The translations under genes were made by a program, and so were the position numbers. Below, piece by piece: positions 1-9,228 of a stretch of DNA of 64,000 bases. The notes under the pieces were generated by a model that saw nothing but the letters and a program-made list of their open reading frames with translations, ran no database searches and was not told the DNA's origin. This DNA comes from an uncultured Bacteroidota bacterium (GTDB taxonomy: Bacteria; Bacteroidota; Bacteroidia; Flavobacteriales; Flavobacteriaceae), in contig CACMJT010000001.1 in assembly GCA_902614065.1 (NCBI GenBank), forward strand, positions 94,501-158,500. The letters run 5' to 3'. The stretch's first letter is position 1; every line of letters starts with the position of its first letter.

Positions 1-818
1 TTATCTCCATATATACTAACTCTTAAATTATTTTCCTCACCCGTTGCAATTTGACTTGATCTAATTACTCCCTTTGCACCATTATTCATTCTAACTAAAA
101 TATTAGCATCTATATCAAGTGGATTATCATTGTATAGACTGTTTATATCAGAAAGTACTTTATGAACCTTTAAACCAGTAACTAGTTCAAGCATATTAAA
201 TGCGTGAGTTCCAATATCAGCAACACATGAACTTATTCCGCTAATTTTTGGATCTAATCTCCATGAACTTTTTCTTTTTTTCTTTTCATGAATTATTGGA
301 TTAATCCAACCCTGTAAATATTGAGAATCAACTCTCTGAATATTTCCTATTAGACCCTCTGAAATCATTTTTGTCATTTGTCTGACCATTGGATAGCCAG
401 TATAAGTATGTGTAACTGCAAAAACTAAATTATTTTTTTCTTTGATGGAGAGTAGGTATTTGGCCTCGCCCAATGAAATTGTTAACGGTTTTTCACATAT
501 TATATGATATTTATTTTCAAGAAATTTTTTTGCAATCTCAAAATGAGAATTATTTGGAGTTAAAATACAAACTGCTTCAATTCTTGATTCAGTTGGTATT
601 TCATTCTCAACCGCGATCATATCATCTACATCTTTATATATTCTATCTTTAGTAATACCAATTTCTCGAGCAGACTCAAGACTATCCTCATATTTAGAAT
701 TGAAAACACCTCCAACGATTTCATATCTGTCGTGCATGTACGCTGATATTTTGTGAAGTATACCTATAAGGGAATTGTGCCCACCTCCGATAAAACCTAA
801 TCTAATTTTTTTTTTCAT
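1..818 (-). CDS. Gfo/Idh/MocA family oxidoreductase, C-terminus beyond the window
   Basis: NAD(P)-dependent sugar or inositol-type dehydrogenase, open at the left window edge, so only about 272 N-terminal residues are visible. The protein begins MKKKIRLGFIGGGHN, a Rossmann nucleotide-binding turn. It then shows the family ICEKPL motif near residue 105 and an ADIGTHAF segment matching the D-x3-H catalytic pattern. Its ATG (816-818) overlaps the TGA of the upstream MFS gene in an ATGA arrangement, so the two are probably co-translated. The pairing suggests uptake and oxidation of one carbohydrate, but the substrate cannot be read from the sequence. Confidence 0.88.
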   Translation of the reverse strand, partial: MKKKIRLGFIGGGHNSLIGILHKISAYMHDRYEIVGGVFNSKYEDSLESAREIGITKDRIYKDVDDMIAVENEIPTESRIEAVCILTPNNSHFEIAKKFLENKYHIICEKPLTISLGEAKYLLSIKEKNNLVFAVTHTYTGYPMVRQMTKMISEGLIGNIQRVDSQYLQGWINPIIHEKKKRKSSWRLDPKISGISSCVADIGTHAFNMLELVTGLKVHKVLSDINSLYNDNPLDIDANILVRMNNGAKGVIRSSQIATGEENNLRVSIYGD

Positions 819-1978
819 ATTTTTTTTGTTTTAACATAAATATGAAGAATTAGAAATGCAACAATTAATATTGCAGGAATATATGCATATAATAAGAGCA
901 ATTCGGAACCTGTAGTATTAGAGTCCATTAACTTGCCCATTTGCGGCAAAACAAATGAGACAGATAACATTCCAGCCCCACCCATTAATGATAAACCTAG
1001 GGCTCCACTCTCAGGAATTTTCTCGGAGACAAAAGAAAGCATAGTTGGCCAAAAATAACAAACACCAATTGCAAAAACTGCAGCAGCTAAAAATGTCATT
1101 GCACCACTTGTGTTAGCAAGTAAAAACAAACCTAAACATGAGAATATTGCGGAAAATAATAAAACTTTTGTAATACTTAGTTTATGAACAATTGGTCCGG
1201 CGTAAAGCCTTCCTAAAGCCATTAATCCATTTATAAAAACCAATATTAAAATTGGGGATTCCAAAGATTTTCCCAACAAAACCTCAATTCTTTGAGTGGT
1301 ACCAAGCTCTGTTGCTGCTGTAAACATCATACATATTAACATGAAAATAAAAAGTGGTTGAAAACAATTTTTAATCATATCTCTGTAAGAAACTCCACTA
1401 GTTACCCTTTCGGTTTTAGGAAATTGAGCATTAAAAAACAAAAAACCATAAATCAAAAGTGGGATCAATAATGTACCTGCTAAAATCATCCAGCTCAGTC
1501 CCATGAAATCCATAATTATAAATCCAAGCACTCCCCCAATAACTATTCCACCGGGGAACCAAACATGAAATCTATTTAACATTTTAGTCTTTTCATTCGG
1601 ATAAAGTGTTGCAACAAGAGGATTACAAGCTGCTTCTACCATTCCATTTGCAACTCCAATCAGAGTAGTGCCCCAAAATAATGTAATATAATCTCTTGCT
1701 AAAATTGTTACGATAATCCCAGTCAAATGACCAAAAAAGGCGATGTTCATTATCTTTTTCATTCCAAATAAATCAACAAAAAACCCTCCTATCATCATTG
1801 CTAATGTAAATCCCCAAAAAGCAGGTGCAAAAGCATAACCAATTTCTTCTAACGTAAGCAAATAGTCTTGATTAAAGACCATTTCTAATTTAACTCTTAT
1901 TGCAAAAGTCATTGCAGTTGTTATTAATGCAAAGCAACTAGCAGTAAATAACCTTTTAGGGATAATATTTTGTTTCAT
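815..1978 (-). CDS. MFS transporter, FucP-like sugar permease
   Basis: Major facilitator superfamily permease of 387 residues with about 12 hydrophobic segments and no signal peptide. The stretch around residues 115-150 (ACNPLVATLYPNEKTKMLNR, then a FPGG turn) resembles the FucP/sugar-proton symporter group rather than drug exporters. It is coupled by a 4-bp stop/start overlap to the downstream oxidoreductase, which favours a sugar or sugar-acid as substrate. The specificity is inferred from context only. Confidence 0.8.
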   Translation of the reverse strand: MKQNIIPKRLFTASCFALITTAMTFAIRVKLEMVFNQDYLLTLEEIGYAFAPAFWGFTLAMMIGGFFVDLFGMKKIMNIAFFGHLTGIIVTILARDYITLFWGTTLIGVANGMVEAACNPLVATLYPNEKTKMLNRFHVWFPGGIVIGGVLGFIIMDFMGLSWMILAGTLLIPLLIYGFLFFNAQFPKTERVTSGVSYRDMIKNCFQPLFIFMLICMMFTAATELGTTQRIEVLLGKSLESPILILVFINGLMALGRLYAGPIVHKLSITKVLLFSAIFSCLGLFLLANTSGAMTFLAAAVFAIGVCYFWPTMLSFVSEKIPESGALGLSLMGGAGMLSVSFVLPQMGKLMDSNTTGSELLLLYAYIPAILIVAFLILHIYVKTKKI

Positions 1979-2010
1979 GGTAAATTGTTGTTATAATTTA
2001 AATATAAAGA

Positions 2011-5000
2011 TTATTTCTTTTTTCTACTCTTTTTTAAACTTGATATTAACTCTGAGAAACTATCAAATTCAACATCATATGAAATACCCACTCCCTGTGT
2101 AAAACCAATTTCATCTCCGAAAAACTGGTATTCATTTTCTTTATTAAAAACTTTTGCTCTTAAACTACCTGAATTGTTTAATAAAAAGTCTATTTGAACA
2201 TTTCCAAGAATTACATTTTCTTCCGTCCCACTGACTGGAACTCCAATTTTTCCATTAATTAAAATCTTATCGCTTATTTCACTTTGCAGTGAAAGACCAA
2301 TTCTATCCCTGTTAAGAAGACTTGAGGTTGAAAACTTATCACCCTGCTCATAATTAATACCCAAATTCATTTTATCATCATCACCACCAAGTAAATCATC
2401 AATAATCCCTGAAGCTCTTTGAAACAAATTATTTGTTATTGTCTGGGTTGATACAAGACTTGAGGATGAATTGTCTAAGAAATAACCTTGTGATATCAAA
2501 GATATGGCTTGGGTTTGTTTTTTTTCAGAATCATTTAGATAATAATCTAACTCCGATTTTATTGAACCACTCGTATTTGGAAAAATAATTTCAAAATTTG
2601 GAGTTTCAAGATTAGATAGTTCACCCTGAAGCTCTACATCTACGTATGTAGGAATTTTTCTATTGAATGAGGTGTTCTGAATTAATGGTGCAGGATTTGC
2701 CCCACCAGGGACATTATATCTAGCTTTCGCATCAATGATTCCCTTATATGGATCGCCGTTCCATACTATGTTTGCCCCTTTATTTAAATCAAAAACTCTT
2801 TCAACAATACCAAAATTCTTATAAAAATAGTATCCAGTTTCAAGAGTAAACTCTCCATCAATAGTAAAATTATCAGTGTAGTCAGAAATTATATTGAATT
2901 GACCCTCCCCCAACCCAGAAATTTTAGAGCCAGTTTTTTCATCAAATATAATTTCGATCTCAGCATTTTTATTGATATTAATATTTAAAAAAACTTCTAA
3001 GCCTTGATTTAATAAATTTGTTGTTGAGTCGTTATTATTCTCTTTGAATGTTAGGTAAGACAATTGATCCAAACCATCACCATATCTAATTGGAATTATA
3101 ATTTTTGTATTTTCTTGAGTAGCACCATTAATTTCTATATCTAAATCTTTTCCTGGTCCAATAAAATAAGCAGAACCGTTTAAGAATCCTGTACCATAGT
3201 AATATTCATTTTCAGATGATTGGGTATTCAATGCAATTAGGTTTTTAGATTCAATTTTAAAATCTAAAAACCAATCTTTTAATCTGTTGTGGGATATTTT
3301 TCCATTCATTACTCCACTCGTATTTGATTTTTTTTCATTTAAAGTAAAATCTTTAATATTTATAGTCTGATTATTTAGAGTAAAAGTCGGGTCATCTACA
3401 AAACCATAGCGTAAACCAAGGTATGGAACATCAAAGCTGGAATCTATGGCATTAATGTAACCCTCAAAAATAGGCTTGTAGAAAGTTCCTGTAACATCAA
3501 TATCAGAGTTAAAATAACCCTTAAAATTTTGAAGAACATTTTCTCCAATTGCTGAGAATGGTGCAATATTAAAATTTCTTGTAATTAATTTGAAGTTCAT
3601 TGGATAATCATCATCTTCAATCTTAAAAACACCTGCTAGATCAAAAATATTATTACGGTTATTTTTAATTATGAACTCCAAATTGTAACTATCTTGATTT
3701 AATGAATTATCAATAGATAGACTAGCATCACCTAAAAAATTACCATTTGCGGAAAAAGACCCAATACTTACATCTGAGCTACCAAGATAGAGACCATCAG
3801 ATTTCTCGAGCTGAATTGAACCATTAATTTTTCCTTCATAAAAAATATTTTTTGGTTTAGGTATTATAGAGGAAAACTCTACATTATCAAAATCAGATGA
3901 GAAAACAAAATCATTCTCATCGTCAAAGTAGTTAAACTCAATACTTTGATCTGATGAAAAAATATTCGTTGGTTTTAGTTCGGTATACTTATCACCGATG
4001 ATTAATAAATTACTAGCTCTGTCTTTAGATTGTTTTTTTAGTTGCCAATCTGTTCCATTAAATACAAATGCTAATTCTTTGATTAAAAATTCAGATCGTT
4101 GATTAGGATTAATTGTATGCTCAAATTGTAGAGAACCAGAACTATTATCTAATTGTTTGAAATTTAGATCCACATTGGTAAAATCTCCAATTTTTGCTAG
4201 AGAGATTTCAATATTTTCTCCATTAAAATAATTAGATTTTACAGTGTTGATATTTATATTCCCAGAGTTATTTGAGATATTGAGTGTAAAGTCATCTACT
4301 ATGACTTTAGAAAATTCCAAACTCGGTGTTTGAATTTTTATTTTATAATTATCAGTATCAAATTCTCCGCTCAGGAAGGTATTTTGGTCTATTGTAAATT
4401 TTTTGCTGATAATATTCGCGAATTTTGGCTTTAAATTCAAATTAAAACTCAAATCAAATTCATTATTATTTTTTGAAGGCGAATAATTGTTATATCCCGA
4501 AAGAATTGAATTTTTCATAAGGGTTGGTAGAAGTAAAAAATTAAAGTCTCCAATAAGAATTCCTGAAACTGCATCTTCAGAGTTTATATTAAAAAATCTT
4601 TTTTCGTTGTTAATCCTTGATTGAATGGTTAAATTTTCAAATTGGTATTCATCATCGAGACCAGTTAAAATAAAATCATTAAAAGATATATCACCTATCA
4701 TTGATTGAAAATTCTCTCCAACTAGTTTTGCACTAATATTACCAAAAACGGATTGTTTCTTGACTTTACTGAGGTTAATTTCATCTAGATTTGCCTTTTT
4801 GATATTTGCATTAAAATCATATTCAACCAAATCATTGGAATAATTAATCAATCCATCGAAATTTAAATTCAAATTGTTGTCATCAACAATTAAAGAGCCC
4901 GTAAACTGTTTGTCACTAACATCTCCGTTAATCGTGATTTTTTTATAAGGATAGTTATTAATAATAACGTTATTCATTTGACCAACAACAGATGATTTTA

Positions 5001-6183
5001 AGTTTTCTTCATCGAAACCCTGACCATTAATACTAAAACTAAAGTCAGACTGAAGTTCAAAAGGGAGGTTGATTATTTTTGCCAAATCAAAACTATTGCC
5101 ATTAAAACTTCCTTGGTATTTTGCAATATTTATATTTTTAAGATTGGAAAGTTTAATGTCATAATCAATCACACCGAATTCAGTTTTAATGTTTGCATTG
5201 GAAAGTATAATACCATCATTTTTGGTAAAAATTCCATCCATTTCTAGTTTTCCAATATTTTTAAAAGCCGAAGGAATAACTGTACCAAATAAGTCTGGAA
5301 ATAAAGAATAAATAAAAGTTGTTGATGAGTCAAAACTCTTGAGTTCAAATGCAATATCAGAATCATTAAAGCTTTCAGAAAATCTAACAAATAAATCTGT
5401 AATCAATTCATTATCTAAACTTTTAGCATTTAAATCTTTAAATTTAATCTCATCAATATTTCCCTCAAAAAAAGACTCTATTTGAATATCCAAATCAGTT
5501 ATTGGAGTTTTAAAATCAGAACTATTCAGAGATGAATTTTTAAAATAACCGTCATACTTAAATTTTTTGATTTCATTTACATTTTTTAAATTAATAATTC
5601 CAGTAAAAATAGAATTGCCATAGGAAAACTTTTCAAAATCAAGTCTTACATCACTATCCTTAATCAACACATCTGAAAGAATTAATACCTCTTTGGCATT
5701 AATTTTTGACTTGAAATCAGAAACTGAAAATTGAATCTGACTGTTCTTAATCAAAAAATTTTCTATTTTAATTTCATCATTTGATATGTTATATTTTTTT
5801 CCATGTTGATCTATCAAAATGTCAAAATCTGTAATTCCAATATTTTGAATACTAACAAATTTAAAATTGTCTACAATTTCTAACCCATTTTGATTTGATG
5901 TTAGTAAAACAGATGAATTGAAATTATTCGCATTAATAAAACCACCATTAAGATTCAAGCTCTTGAAACTTGACTTTTCATTATTGATATAATTAACCAG
6001 TTCTGTTGGACTTGCACTAAATGATTTGGCATACAACACAGTATCTTTTTCTTTATTGTATATAATAAAATCATTAACTGAGACTTTCCCATTAAGGTTC
6101 AGATTTATATCCTTCAAAGAAAAATCAAAATTATTAGATGAAATATTTGATGCTATTATGGAGGATAGATTTTTTTCAACCAA
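2011..6183 (-). CDS. tamB: TamB-like translocation and assembly module protein
   Basis: Very long periplasmic protein (1390 residues from the first conventional start, a TTG) rich in repeating beta-strand segments, as in the AsmA/TamB family. The C-terminal part (about residues 960-1370) has the TamB (DUF490) features: GNVQIDFLLN, GLSLQSEISDKILINGKIG and a final VGISYDVEF strand. TamB proteins span the periplasm and help move lipids or outer-membrane proteins. It is divergent from tsaD, a common flavobacterial arrangement. The reading frame continues 30 codons upstream to a TAA at 6277-6279. That part encodes a basic stretch and a hydrophobic anchor (FFSILIAIVAIFVVGFYLV) but has no ATG, GTG or TTG, so the real start is probably an ATT near 6268-6273. 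Confidence 0.85.
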   Translation of the reverse strand: MVEKNLSSIIASNISSNNFDFSLKDINLNLNGKVSVNDFIIYNKEKDTVLYAKSFSASPTELVNYINNEKSSFKSLNLNGGFINANNFNSSVLLTSNQNGLEIVDNFKFVSIQNIGITDFDILIDQHGKKYNISNDEIKIENFLIKNSQIQFSVSDFKSKINAKEVLILSDVLIKDSDVRLDFEKFSYGNSIFTGIINLKNVNEIKKFKYDGYFKNSSLNSSDFKTPITDLDIQIESFFEGNIDEIKFKDLNAKSLDNELITDLFVRFSESFNDSDIAFELKSFDSSTTFIYSLFPDLFGTVIPSAFKNIGKLEMDGIFTKNDGIILSNANIKTEFGVIDYDIKLSNLKNINIAKYQGSFNGNSFDLAKIINLPFELQSDFSFSINGQGFDEENLKSSVVGQMNNVIINNYPYKKITINGDVSDKQFTGSLIVDDNNLNLNFDGLINYSNDLVEYDFNANIKKANLDEINLSKVKKQSVFGNISAKLVGENFQSMIGDISFNDFILTGLDDEYQFENLTIQSRINNEKRFFNINSEDAVSGILIGDFNFLLLPTLMKNSILSGYNNYSPSKNNNEFDLSFNLNLKPKFANIISKKFTIDQNTFLSGEFDTDNYKIKIQTPSLEFSKVIVDDFTLNISNNSGNININTVKSNYFNGENIEISLAKIGDFTNVDLNFKQLDNSSGSLQFEHTINPNQRSEFLIKELAFVFNGTDWQLKKQSKDRASNLLIIGDKYTELKPTNIFSSDQSIEFNYFDDENDFVFSSDFDNVEFSSIIPKPKNIFYEGKINGSIQLEKSDGLYLGSSDVSIGSFSANGNFLGDASLSIDNSLNQDSYNLEFIIKNNRNNIFDLAGVFKIEDDDYPMNFKLITRNFNIAPFSAIGENVLQNFKGYFNSDIDVTGTFYKPIFEGYINAIDSSFDVPYLGLRYGFVDDPTFTLNNQTINIKDFTLNEKKSNTSGVMNGKISHNRLKDWFLDFKIESKNLIALNTQSSENEYYYGTGFLNGSAYFIGPGKDLDIEINGATQENTKIIIPIRYGDGLDQLSYLTFKENNNDSTTNLLNQGLEVFLNININKNAEIEIIFDEKTGSKISGLGEGQFNIISDYTDNFTIDGEFTLETGYYFYKNFGIVERVFDLNKGANIVWNGDPYKGIIDAKARYNVPGGANPAPLIQNTSFNRKIPTYVDVELQGELSNLETPNFEIIFPNTSGSIKSELDYYLNDSEKKQTQAISLISQGYFLDNSSSSLVSTQTITNNLFQRASGIIDDLLGGDDDKMNLGINYEQGDKFSTSSLLNRDRIGLSLQSEISDKILINGKIGVPVSGTEENVILGNVQIDFLLNNSGSLRAKVFNKENEYQFFGDEIGFTQGVGISYDVEFDSFSELISSLKKSRKKK

Positions 6184-6298
6184 ATAAAAACCAACAACAA
6201 AAATTGCTACAATAGCTATTAGTATTGAAAAAAAAATTCTTTTAATATTTGATTTTTTATTTTTGATAATAATTCTTTAAATAAAATTTACAACAATT

Positions 6299-7306
6299 AT
6301 GCCTGTTACAATACTTGGAATTGAATCTTCATGTGATGAAACATCAGCAGCTATAACTCAGGACAATAAGGTTCTGTCAAACATAATTGCTAATCAAACA
6401 GTCCACCAAAATTATGGAGGAGTTGTTCCGGAATTAGCATCAAGAGCTCATCAAAAAAATATTGTTCCAGTTGTACAACAGGCCATTGATAAGGCAAATA
6501 TCGGAAAAAAAGACATAGATGCAATTGCTTATACCAGAGGGCCGGGTTTATTAGGCTCACTATTAGTTGGTGGATCTTTTGCTAAATCACTATCCATTGG
6601 TTTAAATATCCCACTGATTGAGGTTCATCATATGCAAGCACATATATTGTCACATTTTATACATGATGGAAGCAATCAAAAATGTGATTTTCCATTTTTA
6701 GGTGTAAATATCTCAGGTGGTCATACACAAATTATAAGGTGTAATGATTATTTCGATATGGATATAATTGGTGAAACGATTGATGACTCAATTGGTGAAG
6801 CTTTTGACAAATGTGGTAAAATTCTTGGTCTAAGTTATCCAGCTGGACCATCCATTGATAAGATGTCAAAGAAAGGAAATCACAAAATGTTTACTTTCAC
6901 AATACCAAAAGTTGAAAAACTTAACTTTAGTTTCAGCGGACTGAAAACAAACTTTAAAAGGTTTGTTGAAAAACAAGAAAAGCAAGAACCAGGATTTGTA
7001 CAAAGAGAGAAATATAATCTTTGTGCGTCTCTACAATATACAATCTCAGAAATTTTATATCAAAAAGTAGAGAAAGCAATAAAAATAACTGATGTTAAAG
7101 ATATTGTGTATGGCGGTGGCGTATCAGCGAACTCAATGATTAGAGAGCGTTTCAAATCCAATATGAAAAATGTCAATCATTATTTTCCAAGATTGGAATA
7201 CACAACAGATAATGCAGCAATGATTGCCATCGTTGGATATTTAAAATATAAAGCCAAAAATTTTGGAATGTTAAATGCTGTCTCAGATGCTAAGTATAAA
7301 ATGTAA
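6299..7306 (+). CDS. tsaD: tRNA N6-adenosine threonylcarbamoyltransferase
   Basis: TsaD (Gcp/YgjD) transfers threonylcarbamoyl to A37 of ANN-decoding tRNAs, working with TsaB and TsaE in the cytoplasm. The 335 residues match the family length. It opens with GIESSCDETSAA, has the metal-binding EVHHMQAHILSH segment near residue 110, NISGGHTQI in the ASKHA nucleotide-binding region and VYGGGVSANSMIRE near residue 270. The stop overlaps the ATG of rsmE by one base (TAATG), so the two form an operon. Confidence 0.96.
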   Translation: MPVTILGIESSCDETSAAITQDNKVLSNIIANQTVHQNYGGVVPELASRAHQKNIVPVVQQAIDKANIGKKDIDAIAYTRGPGLLGSLLVGGSFAKSLSIGLNIPLIEVHHMQAHILSHFIHDGSNQKCDFPFLGVNISGGHTQIIRCNDYFDMDIIGETIDDSIGEAFDKCGKILGLSYPAGPSIDKMSKKGNHKMFTFTIPKVEKLNFSFSGLKTNFKRFVEKQEKQEPGFVQREKYNLCASLQYTISEILYQKVEKAIKITDVKDIVYGGGVSANSMIRERFKSNMKNVNHYFPRLEYTTDNAAMIAIVGYLKYKAKNFGMLNAVSDAKYKM

Positions 7307-8004
7307 TGGAACTTTTTTATAATTCAAAAATTGATGAAAACACCACGAACTTTGCTATATGTGATGAAGATTTAAAACATATTACAAGAGTCATGAGGAA
7401 AAGAAAAGGAGACATAATTAAGTTTACTAACGGAAAAGGTTATGGGTTCGAAAGTCAAATAGAAAGAATTGAAAAAAAGAAAATTCACTTCGAAATTAAA
7501 AAGCTTTTCAAAACGGCTAATTCAAACAATTTACATATTGGTATATCCCTTTTGAAGTCACCAACTCGGTTTGAATTTTTTTTAGAAAAGGCAACAGAAA
7601 TTGGAATTAAAGAAATTACACCAATTGTCAGCAAGAATACGTTAAAAAAAGGTGTAAACATGTTGAGATCAACAAATAAAATCATCTCAGCAATGAAACA
7701 ATCAATAAAATATTATATGCCAAAATTAAATGAATTGGAACTTTTTGAAACATTCTGTAACAACTCAGATGAAAAATATAAATTCATATCTACATGTCAA
7801 GACATAAAAAAAATCCCAGTCTCAAATCTCACAAAAATTCAGGAGTCTACTGTGGTTTTGATTGGGCCTGAGGGTGATTTTAACAAAGATGAAGTTGATT
7901 ATGCAGTAAAAAATGACTTTGAACCATTGTCGCTGGGGAACAATAGATTAAGATCCGAAACTGCAGCGATTGTAGTCTCTAGTGCTTTTTCAAGTTTTAA
8001 GTAA
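7306..8004 (+). CDS. rsmE: 16S rRNA (uracil1498-N3)-methyltransferase
   Basis: RsmE methylates U1498 of 16S rRNA using SAM. The 232 residues carry the SPOUT-fold knot signatures LIGPEGDFNKDEV (about residue 185) and SLGNNRLRSETAA (about residue 208). The N-terminal part has the usual RNA-binding HITRVMRKRKGD segment. It starts inside the tsaD stop codon, so it is translationally coupled to it. Confidence 0.95.
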   Translation: MELFYNSKIDENTTNFAICDEDLKHITRVMRKRKGDIIKFTNGKGYGFESQIERIEKKKIHFEIKKLFKTANSNNLHIGISLLKSPTRFEFFLEKATEIGIKEITPIVSKNTLKKGVNMLRSTNKIISAMKQSIKYYMPKLNELELFETFCNNSDEKYKFISTCQDIKKIPVSNLTKIQESTVVLIGPEGDFNKDEVDYAVKNDFEPLSLGNNRLRSETAAIVVSSAFSSFK

Positions 8005-8012
8005 TATATTTG
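8005..8012 (+). promoter_or_regulatory. Bacteroidota -7 element (TATATTTG) before the AI-2E permease gene
   Basis: A perfect match to the TAnnTTTG -7 element, directly after the rsmE stop codon and 6 bases before the ATG at 8019. A transcript started here would have almost no leader. No -33 TTG is seen at the expected spacing. Confidence 0.5.
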
Positions 8013-8018
8013 CGCATC

Positions 8019-9104
8019 ATGAAAACAGTTAATGATAAAATAGCACTAAAGCTTTTAACTTACATTACATTAGCTGCTTTTGTAATTTTTTTATTAATAA
8101 AATTGAAAGTTGTAATTGGCTATATTCTAATTGCAAGTGTATTATCTCTTATTTTAAGACCTGTTTTTAAAGTTTTAAATAATAAATTAAAATTTAACAC
8201 CACATTATCAAGCATATTAGCATTATTACTTCTTTCATTGATAATAGCAGGTCTAATATCTCTTTTAGTGCCACTTGTTTTAGAACAGGGTAAAAACCTA
8301 TCTCTACTCAACACAAATTCACTAAATGACAAATTAAATCTTTTATACACTGAATTAAATCAGTACCTGTTGGGTTTTAATATTTCCCTCAACGAATCAA
8401 TTTTAAACTTAGAAAGTCTCACTAAAAATAGTGTTGAGATTATACCAAGTATTTTGAATTGGATAGGTTCTGTTTTAGGTTCAATAACAATCGGAATACT
8501 CTCTGTCCTTTTCATTTCATTTTTTTTACTTAAGGATGGAATTTATATCGAGGATAGTGTTGTTTTATTATTTCCAAAAAAATTAAAAACGAGAATAAAA
8601 AAATCGATTGAAACGATAAAAGTTTTGCTTTCAAGATATTTTATTGGGTTAATTGTGCAAGTATCAATATTATTTATCATTTATACTTTTACGTTACTAA
8701 TTTTTGGAATTCAAGATGCCTTAGTAATTGCACTAATTTGCGCCATATTGAACTTAATTCCATATGTGGGGCCACTCATTGGTATCTTTTTGATGATTTT
8801 TCTTTCAATGACAAGTAATTTAGGTCAAGACTTTAGTGATGTTATTGCGCCAACATCATTTTACATCTCGATTTTTTACTTAATAGCACAACTAATAGAT
8901 AACTTTGTTAGTCAACCCTATATTTTTTCTAACTCAGTAAAATCACATCCTCTTGAAATTTTTATTGTTATTATTTCTGGTGGATTATTGTTTGGTATTG
9001 GTGGAATGATATTGGCAATTCCAACATATACAAGTTTTAAAGTCATTGGTAAAGTTTTTTTTAATAAAAATGATTTAGTTAAAAAACTGACCAAAAACAT
9101 TTAA
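8019..9104 (+). CDS. AI-2E family transporter (PerM/YdiK-like permease)
   Basis: Integral membrane protein of about 361 residues with the AI-2E transporter family layout: two N-terminal helices, a soluble middle portion (about residues 75-140) and a C-terminal helix cluster containing LNLIPYVGPLIG. Family members have been proposed to export autoinducer or to act as antiporters, so the substrate is open. I use the ATG at 8019 because the earlier TTG at 8010 lies within the -7 promoter element. Confidence 0.82.
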   Translation: MKTVNDKIALKLLTYITLAAFVIFLLIKLKVVIGYILIASVLSLILRPVFKVLNNKLKFNTTLSSILALLLLSLIIAGLISLLVPLVLEQGKNLSLLNTNSLNDKLNLLYTELNQYLLGFNISLNESILNLESLTKNSVEIIPSILNWIGSVLGSITIGILSVLFISFFLLKDGIYIEDSVVLLFPKKLKTRIKKSIETIKVLLSRYFIGLIVQVSILFIIYTFTLLIFGIQDALVIALICAILNLIPYVGPLIGIFLMIFLSMTSNLGQDFSDVIAPTSFYISIFYLIAQLIDNFVSQPYIFSNSVKSHPLEIFIVIISGGLLFGIGGMILAIPTYTSFKVIGKVFFNKNDLVKKLTKNI

Positions 9105-9111
9105 AAAAACT

Positions 9112-9119
9112 TAAATTTG
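9112..9119 (+). promoter_or_regulatory. -7 element (TAAATTTG) of tRNA-Ser
   Basis: TAAATTTG fits the TAnnTTTG consensus and ends 9 bases before the first base of the tRNA, the same spacing as at the other tRNA genes here. No clear -33 TTG. Confidence 0.5.
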
Positions 9120-9128
9120 AAAACTTTT

Positions 9129-9212
9129 GGAGAGGTGCCAGAGTGGTAATGGAGCAGATTGCTAATCTGTCGACGGGTAACTGTCGCCGGGGTTCGAATC
9201 CCCGTCTCTCCG
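9129..9212 (+). tRNA. tRNA-Ser (anticodon GCT)
   Basis: An 84-base class II tRNA. The acceptor stem GGAGAGG pairs with TCTCTCC (one G-U), the anticodon loop is TTGCTAA with anticodon GCT, there is a long variable arm, and the T arm contains GGTTCGAATCC. The discriminator is G and no CCA is encoded. Confidence 0.95.
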
Positions 9213-9228
9213 CAAACTTTAATTAGTC

